DNA from: CASQEL01 sp036655975
GTDB lineage: Bacteria; Desulfobacterota; Desulfovibrionia; Desulfovibrionales; Desulfovibrionaceae
Direction of reading: 5' to 3'
NCBI GenBank assembly: GCA_036655975.1
Contig: JAVVPD010000070.1
Coordinates: forward strand, 1 to 11,417
Length of the DNA stretch: 11,417 nucleotides
The position numbers and the translations under genes were made by a program. The notes below the pieces were generated by a model, which worked only from the letters and a program-made list of their open reading frames with translations, did not search any database and was not told where the DNA came from. This document shows, in pieces, positions 6,673 through 11,417 of the stretch; within the stretch, counting starts at the first letter, position 1, and each line of letters begins with the position of its first letter.

Positions 6673-7635
6673 ATGACGGATACTTTTTTGGCACTTCTGC
6701 ATATGATTATTTTCCCCGGCGGACTGTTTGCGCTGGCTGTGGGCTTTTTCTTTAAAGGTCTGGACAGGCGCATGGAAGCACGCTTGCAGCGCCGCGTGGG
6801 CCCGCCCATTAAACAGCCCTATTTGGATATTGCCAAATTGCTGACGAAAGAAACGCTGATCCCGCGCACGGCTAACCGTACGGCTTTTTTGATGGCGCCG
6901 GTCATCGGCTTTACGGGCATGGCGGTGTGTGCGGCCTTTATTCCCATTCCGGGTGTGTATCAGGGTATGACCAATATGGGCGACTTGCTGGTTATTTTTT
7001 ACCTACTGCCCATTCCGGCTATTGCCTTGATGTTGGCAGGCTCTGCCTCTAGTTCGCCCTTTGGGGCCGTGGGTTTTTCGCGCGAAATGCTGATGATGCT
7101 GGTGTATGAAATTCCCCTGCTGGCGGTATTGTTGGCAGTGGCGATGTTTGTGGGCAAGGGGATGGGCACGGGGGCGGAATTTTCGCTGGCGACGATTATT
7201 GCCTATCAACAACAGACCGGAGCTTTGGGCTTCAATCCCATGATGATTCCCGCTTTGGCGGCCTATCTGATGTTTTTGCCCGGCACCATGGGGGTAGCCC
7301 CCTTTGATATTCCCGAAGCCGAAACCGAAATTATCGAAGGGCCGCTCTTGGAATACGGCGGGCCACCGCTGGCTATGTTCCAAATCGGCGCGGCCTTAAA
7401 GACCTTTGTGGTGTTGGGCCTAGGGGTGGCCTTGTTTTTTCCCGGAACCCTTGGGGATATTTGGGTGGTGAATTTACTGTGGTTTTTAGCCAAGTGCCTC
7501 CTGCTCATGATTGTTTCGCTCACCGTGGTTAAGGCGGCGACGGGGCGCTTTAGAGTGGATCAGGCTTTTTGGTTTTATATTAAATATCCTACCGTGTTAT
7601 CTTTGGTCAGCTTGGTGCTGGTGTGGATTCTGTAA
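6673..7635 (+). CDS. cooK: CooK: NuoH/HycD-like membrane anchor subunit of Coo hydrogenase
   Basis: This 320-residue integral membrane protein is of the NuoH (ND1)/HycD/EchB family. It joins the soluble electron-transfer arm to the ion-pumping arm, and its acidic loops line the path that in complex I links redox chemistry to proton movement. Visible motifs are EARLQRRVGPP (35-45), GFSREMLMMLVYEIP (134-148) and the strongly conserved acidic loop PFDIPEAETEIIEGP (210-224) followed by LEYGG (226-230). Hydrophobic segments occur at about 8-28, 72-92, 104-122, 140-162, 190-205, 234-256, 265-288 and 303-320. The length is typical. The start follows the cooM stop by 2 bp with GGGGAGA upstream. The NuoH-type glutamates of the loop are all present, so it looks functional. 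Confidence 0.93.
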   Translation: MTDTFLALLHMIIFPGGLFALAVGFFFKGLDRRMEARLQRRVGPPIKQPYLDIAKLLTKETLIPRTANRTAFLMAPVIGFTGMAVCAAFIPIPGVYQGMTNMGDLLVIFYLLPIPAIALMLAGSASSSPFGAVGFSREMLMMLVYEIPLLAVLLAVAMFVGKGMGTGAEFSLATIIAYQQQTGALGFNPMMIPALAAYLMFLPGTMGVAPFDIPEAETEIIEGPLLEYGGPPLAMFQIGAALKTFVVLGLGVALFFPGTLGDIWVVNLLWFLAKCLLLMIVSLTVVKAATGRFRVDQAFWFYIKYPTVLSLVSLVLVWIL

Positions 7636-7645
7636 GGAGGGCCTT

Positions 7646-8089
7646 GTGAGTAATTTTCTGAAAAAACTCTCTGTTCGTTCACCGTGGCTCTTCCGCATTA
7701 ATGCCGGCTCGTGCAACGGGTGCGATGTGGAGTTGGCAACAACGGCCTGCATTCCCCGCTATGACGTGGAACGCTTGGGGTGCCGGTATTGCGGCAGCCC
7801 GCGCCATGCGGATGTGGTGCTGATTACAGGCCCTTTGACGACGCGGGTAAAAGATCGGGTGCTGCGGGTGTGGGAAGAAATCCCCCATCCCAAGGTGACC
7901 GTGGCCGTGGGCATTTGTCCTATTTCCGGCGGGGTGTTCCGTGAGGGCTATTCCATTGAAGGCCCCTTGGACCGTTATATTCCCATTGATGTCAACGTAC
8001 CCGGTTGTCCGCCGCGTCCGCAGTCCATCCTTGAAGGGGTAGTGCTGGCGCGCAAAATTTGGCTGCAACGTCTGGGCGTGGAGGAGTAA
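7646..8089 (+). CDS. cooL: CooL: small subunit (NuoB-like, proximal [4Fe-4S]) of Coo hydrogenase
   Basis: This 147-residue electron-transfer subunit is homologous to NuoB/PSST and to the hydrogenase small subunit core. It holds the single [4Fe-4S] cluster next to the Ni-Fe site and hands electrons to CooH. Likely ligands are Cys23 and Cys26 (GSCNGCDVEL), Cys91 (GICPISGGVF) and Cys121 (VPGCPPRP). Cys35, Cys46 and Cys49 are additional. There is no signal peptide, so it acts at the cytoplasmic face. The start is GTG 7646: a strong AAGGAGG (7634-7640) overlaps the cooK stop at ideal spacing, whereas the longer open frame from 7511 would run through cooK. The cooX gene follows after 1 bp, so expression is tightly coupled. 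The short length is usual for group 4 enzymes. Confidence 0.93.
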   Translation: MSNFLKKLSVRSPWLFRINAGSCNGCDVELATTACIPRYDVERLGCRYCGSPRHADVVLITGPLTTRVKDRVLRVWEEIPHPKVTVAVGICPISGGVFREGYSIEGPLDRYIPIDVNVPGCPPRPQSILEGVVLARKIWLQRLGVEE

Positions 8090-8090
8090 C

Positions 8091-8642
8091 ATGGCAGGCT
8101 TTCTGAAAGTTCTCTTTCGCAATGTTTTGGAGGGGCCGAGCACGGATCCCTTCCCCTTGGGTGAAACCTTCACTCCGGCCCGTTTTCGCGGTAAAGTCAA
8201 GATAGATCCTCAGCTGTGCATGGGTTGTGGTATTTGCCGGCACGTGTGCGCGGCTGGGGCCATTAATATCACCCCGCGCGGCGACCAGTCGGGCTATGAT
8301 ATCAGCGTTTGGCATAATTCCTGCTGTTTGTGCGCCTCCTGCCGGCATTACTGCCCTACCAAGGCCATTACTTTGACCAATGATTGGCACAATGCCCACC
8401 CGCAGGAAGAAAAATTTACGTGGTTGGAACAGCACTTTATACCCTATGTGCCTTGTGAAGGCTGCGGAACCCCCATGCGGCGTTTGTCCTTGGACATTGC
8501 CCGCCGAATCTACGCGAATAACACGGATATTGACGTGGAAAAAATCATAAAACTCTGTCCCAAGTGCCGTCAAATTGAAGACGCCACCAAGCACAGTGGA
8601 GTAGCTCATGACCCAGAAAACACAGAAAATACAGCATCCTGA
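8091..8642 (+). CDS. cooX: CooX: 2[4Fe-4S] polyferredoxin subunit of Coo hydrogenase (NuoI/HycF-like)
   Basis: This 183-residue electron-carrier subunit of the soluble arm passes electrons from CooF to CooL. Two classical ferredoxin motifs are seen: Cys43-x2-Cys46-x2-Cys49-x3-Cys53 (CMGCGICRHVC) and Cys78-x2-Cys81-x2-Cys84-x3-Cys88 (CLCASCRHYCP, with Cys79 extra). A C-terminal extension carries two further pairs, Cys122/Cys125 (CEGCGTP) and Cys156/Cys159 (CPKC), which could form a zinc-ribbon site; as I remember, HycF/HyfH proteins have a similar tail. An amphipathic N-terminus (GFLKVLFRNVLEG) may rest on the membrane subunits. GGAGGAG at 8080-8086 serves its ATG. Its last 35 bp overlap cooU in another frame, and both frames look genuine. 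Confidence 0.93.
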   Translation: MAGFLKVLFRNVLEGPSTDPFPLGETFTPARFRGKVKIDPQLCMGCGICRHVCAAGAINITPRGDQSGYDISVWHNSCCLCASCRHYCPTKAITLTNDWHNAHPQEEKFTWLEQHFIPYVPCEGCGTPMRRLSLDIARRIYANNTDIDVEKIIKLCPKCRQIEDATKHSGVAHDPENTENTAS

Positions 8643-9174
8643 TCTTGTCGCAGCGCTGATGCCGCTGGCGACAGCCGAAGACGCGGTGCAGGAAAGCACG
8701 GACGCCTACGGCAATATATACCACTGGTTTTTTTTGGATACGCCCCGCCACATGACGCGGGCGGCCCAGCACATGGCAGCGGCGGGCGCGCGCCTTGCCA
8801 CCACCACTGCCTATAATCGGCATATTCTGTCTGACCCGGTGCAGGAAATATGTTATCATTTTGAATTACAAGGTATTGTGTACAATATTACCGTGCGTTT
8901 GGATAAAGAATGGCCCTCCGTGCCGTCCATCACGCCTTTTTTCCGCAATGCGGACTGGAATGAACGTGAAATGATGGAATTGTACGCGGTGAACATTGCC
9001 GACCATCCCAATCCGGTGCGTCTGTTTCTGGACGAGGAAATTGAAGAAGGAGTGCTCGGCGAAGCCGTGCCTCTGTCCATCATGATGAACGGCGCATGCA
9101 CCGTGGATTTGTGGGAGCGTATTCTGCGCGACCGCAATAAAACGGCGGGGACGGATGCGGAGGAAAGCAAATGA
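8608..9174 (+). CDS. cooU: CooU: NuoC-like (30-kDa type) subunit of Coo hydrogenase
   Basis: This 188-residue soluble subunit is related to NuoC and to the N-terminal part of HycE; it has no cofactor and packs against the large subunit CooH. The family signature is at 108-145: ITPFFRNADWNEREMMEL followed by YAVNIADHPNPVRLFLDEE. The start at ATG 8608 has GGAG (8598-8601) at good spacing and overlaps the end of cooX by 35 bp; the next gene overlaps its stop by 4 bp (ATGA). The residues before about 35 are not conserved in any way I recognise, so a slightly later start cannot be excluded, but the Shine-Dalgarno supports this one. Confidence 0.9.
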   Translation: MTQKTQKIQHPDLVAALMPLATAEDAVQESTDAYGNIYHWFFLDTPRHMTRAAQHMAAAGARLATTTAYNRHILSDPVQEICYHFELQGIVYNITVRLDKEWPSVPSITPFFRNADWNEREMMELYAVNIADHPNPVRLFLDEEIEEGVLGEAVPLSIMMNGACTVDLWERILRDRNKTAGTDAEESK

Positions 9175-10268
9175 GTAAAGTCATCACTACCAATACCTAT
9201 AATTTACCCTTGGGGCCTGTGCATGTGGCCCTTGAAGAGCCGGTGTACTTTCACCTAACCGTAGAAGGGGAAACCATTCGCAAGGTGGAGTTGACATCGG
9301 GGCATGTGCACCGTGGCATGGAGGCCATGGCAACCCAAAGGAATTTATTCAAAAATACTACCTTGTGTGAACGTGTGTGTTCTTTATGTTCCAACAGCCA
9401 TTCGTTTACCTATTCCATGGCTGTGGAAAACGTGCTTAAAATGACCATTCCGCAAAGGGCGCGCTATTTGCGCGTGCTGGCAGAAGAAATTAAGCGCGTG
9501 GCCTCACATTTATTCAACCTTGCCATTCAGGCGCATATCATCGGCTTTAAGTCGCTGTTCATGCACGTGATGGAAGTGCGCGAAATGATGCAGGACGTGA
9601 AGGAAACCGTGTACGGTAACCGCATGAATTTGGCCTCCAATTGCATTGGCGGGGTCAAGTGTGATGTGAGCGCCGAACATTTGGCCTATATTAAAACGAT
9701 GGTGGACAAGGTGCGTATTGCCAGTGAGGAAATTCTGGAAATTTACGCCACCGATCCCATGGTGTTAGGCCGTACTAAGGGTTTGGGGCTGCTCCCCAAG
9801 GCAGATGCCATTACGCTGGGTGTGGTGGGGCCGGTGGCCCGTGGGTCGGGCATTGGTATCGACGTACGTAAAGATTCACCCTATGCCGCCTATCCTGACT
9901 TTGATTTTACGGTGATTACCGAAGAAGGCTGCTGTGTGCACTCGCGGGCCATGGTTCGCCTGCGTGAACTTTTTGAGTCTTTTTCTCTGATCAGGCAATG
10001 TTGTGATCGGGTACCCGACGGGCCTGTGGTCACCCCCATGCGCCAGATTCCCGTGGGGCAAGCCTGTGCCCGTTCGGAGGCCCCTCGGGGTGAGGTGTTC
10101 TATTACATCCGCACGAACAATACGGACATGCCCTCACGCCTGAAATGGCGGGTGCCTTCCTACATGAATTGGGAAGCCTTGAGCGTGATGATGCGTGATT
10201 GCCAGATTGCCGATGTGGCTTTGATTACCAACAGCATCGACCCCTGCGTGTCATGCACAGAACGCTAA
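9171..10268 (+). CDS. cooH: CooH: [NiFe] hydrogenase large (catalytic) subunit, group 4
   Basis: This 365-residue catalytic subunit is homologous to NuoD and to the HycE/EchE core. The Ni-Fe ligands are in two motifs: L1 at 66-77, where Cys70 and Cys73 (ERVCSLCSNSH) precede His77, and L2 at 357-362, DPCVSC with Cys359 and Cys362. In L1 the residue after the first ligand is Ser instead of the more common Gly. Cys66 is an extra Cys just upstream. The chain ends three residues after the last ligand (CTER), so there is no C-terminal peptide for a maturation protease to cut; I recall the same for R. rubrum CooH. LTSGHVHRGME (41-51) matches the NuoD-like region. GGAGGAA (9159-9165) lies 5 nt before the start, and the gene overlaps cooU by 4 bp. 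It is predicted to reduce protons to H2. Confidence 0.95.
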   Translation: MSKVITTNTYNLPLGPVHVALEEPVYFHLTVEGETIRKVELTSGHVHRGMEAMATQRNLFKNTTLCERVCSLCSNSHSFTYSMAVENVLKMTIPQRARYLRVLAEEIKRVASHLFNLAIQAHIIGFKSLFMHVMEVREMMQDVKETVYGNRMNLASNCIGGVKCDVSAEHLAYIKTMVDKVRIASEEILEIYATDPMVLGRTKGLGLLPKADAITLGVVGPVARGSGIGIDVRKDSPYAAYPDFDFTVITEEGCCVHSRAMVRLRELFESFSLIRQCCDRVPDGPVVTPMRQIPVGQACARSEAPRGEVFYYIRTNNTDMPSRLKWRVPSYMNWEALSVMMRDCQIADVALITNSIDPCVSCTER

Positions 10269-10280
10269 AGCGAGGCCCCT

Positions 10281-10625
10281 GTGCATGAAGCAAGTCTGGT
10301 GATGGGCATCCTGCGTATTGTGCAGGATGAAGCCGCCAAATACGGTTCGCCCGCAGTGGTGCGCGTAAGCTTGGGTATGGGCTTGCTGGCTTGTATTGAA
10401 GAGCAAACCCTGCGGGGCTGCTTTGAGATATTTGCCGAAAATACGGTGGCGGAAAAGGCGGAACTGATCATTGAAAAAATTCCTTTGAAATGTCAATGTG
10501 ATAGCTGTCATTCGTCCTTCGTCTTGCACAAGAAGCATTTTTTGTGTCCCCATTGCGGTAGCACAGACATAACTTTTGAAGGCGGTCACGGTTGCACCAT
10601 CACTGCCATGGAAGTGGAATCATAG
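10281..10625 (+). CDS. hypA: HypA: nickel metallochaperone for hydrogenase maturation
   Basis: This 114-residue protein has the standard HypA length and delivers nickel to the hydrogenase large subunit, usually together with HypB. It starts at GTG 10281, so the N-terminus is MHEASL with the essential nickel-binding His2 and Glu3; GCGAGG (10270-10275) gives good spacing. The zinc site is formed by Cys73-x2-Cys76 and Cys89-x2-Cys92. No other hyp gene is present, so the rest of the maturation set must be elsewhere. Its place inside the operon, 12 bp after cooH and 9 bp before cooF, suggests a dedicated or boosted nickel supply for CooH. Confidence 0.95.
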   Translation: MHEASLVMGILRIVQDEAAKYGSPAVVRVSLGMGLLACIEEQTLRGCFEIFAENTVAEKAELIIEKIPLKCQCDSCHSSFVLHKKHFLCPHCGSTDITFEGGHGCTITAMEVES

Positions 10626-10634
10626 GAGCTTGTT

Positions 10635-11198
10635 ATGATAGAGCATATTCAGGTTGTTCCCGATAAATGCCGCGCCTGCCGCCGCTGTGAGGTGGCGTGT
10701 ATCGCCGCGCACCATGGCTTGTCCTTTAAGGAAGCCATGAAAAGGCGTGACGAGCTGGTCTCCCGTGTGCAAGTGGTGAAAACGGACGCGTTTAAAACCA
10801 CGGTGCGCTGTCACCAGTGCTCGCCCGCCCCCTGTGTTGCCATGTGCCCAACGGGGGCCTTGCAGCAGGACGAAAAGGGGCAGATTATCATGCGTATCCA
10901 GTTTTGCGCGGGGTGCAAAATGTGCATAGCCGTTTGTCCCTACGGTACGATTTCTATGGAATCCATCGGGATGCCTGATACTAAAGGGGAAACTATGGCC
11001 CAGCGGACTCGCCGTGAAGTTGCGGTGCGTTGCGATATGTGTACGGCGTGGCGCACCAAGGAAGGGAAAAAAATTACCGCCTGCATGGAAGCCTGCCCAG
11101 CTCGGGCTTTATCCATGGTGGAAGCTGACGGAACAGTCATTTCCCTGCCGGAGCCTGTCAAAAAAGAAAAGAGCGAAAGCGCCACGGCCGCGGAATAA
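10635..11198 (+). CDS. cooF: CooF-like ferredoxin-type protein with four [4Fe-4S] motifs
   Basis: This 187-residue electron carrier is of the CooF/HycB/DmsB family. It has sixteen Cys in four groups: 12/15/18/22, 59/62/67/71 (CHQCSPAPCVAMCP), 91/94/97/101 (CAGCKMCIAVCP) and 133/136/150/154, the last with a 13-residue insert between the pairs. In R. rubrum CooF connects CO dehydrogenase CooS to the hydrogenase; the length here is nearly the same as I recall. No cooS or cooC follows, since the operon ends here at a terminator, so the donor could be CooS encoded elsewhere or another low-potential donor such as a formate- or pyruvate-linked enzyme. AGGAG (10624-10628) overlaps the hypA stop and lies 6 nt before the ATG. 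The C-terminal 15 residues are charged and probably disordered. HycB-like proteins are the main alternative; operon context favours CooF. Confidence 0.88.
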   Translation: MIEHIQVVPDKCRACRRCEVACIAAHHGLSFKEAMKRRDELVSRVQVVKTDAFKTTVRCHQCSPAPCVAMCPTGALQQDEKGQIIMRIQFCAGCKMCIAVCPYGTISMESIGMPDTKGETMAQRTRREVAVRCDMCTAWRTKEGKKITACMEACPARALSMVEADGTVISLPEPVKKEKSESATAAE

Positions 11199-11220
11199 GC
11201 CCCCCTGTCCACGTCTATAC

Positions 11221-11261
11221 TCCCGCATCTTGCGTTCACTGCAAGGTGCGGGATTTTTTTT
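11221..11261 (+). terminator. Strong intrinsic terminator of the coo operon
   Basis: A 13-bp stem (11221-11233 with 11241-11253) containing a single T-G wobble encloses a 7-nt loop and is followed directly by eight T (11254-11261). It begins 22 bp after the cooF stop, which marks the end of the operon and separates it from the next gene. Confidence 0.95.
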
Positions 11262-11264
11262 ATG

Positions 11265-11280
11265 TTGTGACGTGCGTCAC
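11265..11280. promoter_or_regulatory. CRP/FNR-type operator upstream of the next gene
   Basis: TTGTGA-CGTGCG-TCAC contains a perfect dyad GTGACG-TG-CGTCAC (11267-11280) with the TGTGA-N6-TCAC geometry of CRP/FNR-family sites. In Desulfovibrio a similar consensus (TTGTGA-N6-TCACAA, from memory) belongs to HcpR, a nitrosative-stress regulator; the right half here ends TCACCG. The centre, 11273.5, is 41.5 bp before a start site predicted at about 11315, which is the class II activator position. The target would be the gene starting at 11404. Which regulator binds is an inference. Confidence 0.6.
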
Positions 11281-11302
11281 CGCAAAAAATGCCTATGTCT
11301 CC

Positions 11303-11308
11303 TATACA
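11303..11308 (+). promoter_or_regulatory. Candidate -10 box for the gene starting at 11404
   Basis: TATACA matches the sigma-70 -10 consensus at five of six positions. The -35 position (about 11280-11285, CCGCAA) is poor, as expected for an activator-dependent promoter with the operator placed just upstream. A start near 11315 would put the whole right repeat copy in the 5' leader. Confidence 0.5.
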
Positions 11309-11323
11309 AGAAAATCCGCCCCG

Positions 11324-11391
11324 TAGGCGTAGGCGAAATTTACTTTCGCCGTAAAGCACCGAAGGGAGCGTCTGGAATCAAAAATGCTTTA
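11324..11391 (+). repeat. 68-bp dispersed repeat, right copy
   Basis: This copy is 66/68 identical to the reverse complement of 184-251. The conserved hairpin is GGCGAAA (11332-11338) and TTTCGCC (11344-11350). The copy ends at the first base of AAGGAG, the ribosome binding site of the next gene, and would be transcribed as its leader if the promoter at 11303-11308 is used. It is outside the coo operon, beyond the terminator. Confidence 0.85.
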
Positions 11392-11403
11392 AGGAGATAT
11401 ACG

Positions 11404-11417
11404 ATGAAAATTTTACG
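11404..11417 (+). CDS. Start of an unidentified gene (partial, runs off the right edge)
   Basis: AAGGAG (11391-11396) is followed after 7 nt by ATG and the codons MKIL. The strong Shine-Dalgarno and the upstream terminator, operator and -10 box support a real start, but four codons do not allow identification. Confidence 0.6.

Noticed and set aside
7511..7645. N-terminal extension of cooL into cooK.
   Set aside because: NuoB-like homology starts after GTG 7646, which has an ideal Shine-Dalgarno; the extension is out-of-frame cooK sequence.
11384..11406. The stretch around the AAGGAGATATACG ribosome binding site resembles the T7 gene 10 / expression-vector leader.
   Set aside because: The match stops at the ribosome binding site; upstream is the genomic repeat, and the following bases differ. 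A chance similarity of a good Shine-Dalgarno is more likely than vector DNA.
1..11417. CRISPR arrays, tRNA or rRNA genes, transposases.
   Set aside because: I saw no regularly spaced direct repeats, no cloverleaf-like segment and no transposase or integrase motifs in any plausible gene.

Overview
The window looks like chromosomal DNA from a sulfate-reducing bacterium of the Desulfovibrio type. The main reason is an eight-gene cluster in the order cooM-cooK-cooL-cooX-cooU-cooH-hypA-cooF, the order I recall for the CO-induced, membrane-bound [NiFe] hydrogenase (group 4, energy-converting) of Desulfovibrio vulgaris and, without hypA, of Rhodospirillum rubrum. Every confident gene is on the + strand. 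The lineage assignment rests on gene content and order only.

Layout. 1-300 has no gene I can assign with confidence; it carries one copy of a 68-bp repeat. 301-2689 is a tight three-gene unit: a polar amino-acid type ABC permease, a periplasmic solute-binding protein that overlaps it by 4 bp, and a ThiF/MoeB/HesA-type adenylating enzyme whose start overlaps the binding-protein stop. No ABC ATPase gene is present. 2690-2896 is the only large intergenic gap before the hydrogenase and should hold its promoter. 2897-11198 is the hydrogenase operon, with gaps of 12 bp or less, or overlaps. 11221-11261 is a strong intrinsic terminator. 11262-11417 holds the control region and first codons of a further gene, with the second copy of the 68-bp repeat in inverted orientation just before its ribosome binding site.

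How the genes work together (family knowledge applied to this sequence). CooF, a four-cluster ferredoxin-like protein, would accept low-potential electrons, classically from CO dehydrogenase CooS, which is not encoded here. It would pass them through CooX (two [4Fe-4S]) and CooL (the proximal cluster, NuoB-like) to the Ni-Fe site in CooH, where protons are reduced to H2. CooU (NuoC-like) supports the soluble arm. CooK (NuoH-like) and CooM (a giant fusion of antiporter-like modules) form the membrane arm that would translocate H+ or Na+. HypA would deliver nickel to CooH.

The most notable observations are: (1) CooM contains two full antiporter modules plus an N-terminal third, half-size module that aligns without gaps but has all three reference lysines changed to arginine and both histidines lost; (2) a 66/68-identical inverted repeat pair brackets almost the whole window; (3) a CRP/FNR-type operator sits at about -41.5 of a predicted promoter at the right edge; (4) the solute-binding protein lacks the Asp that normally binds the ligand alpha-amino group. 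I did not find a wholly new system; the core is a recognisable Coo hydrogenase locus.
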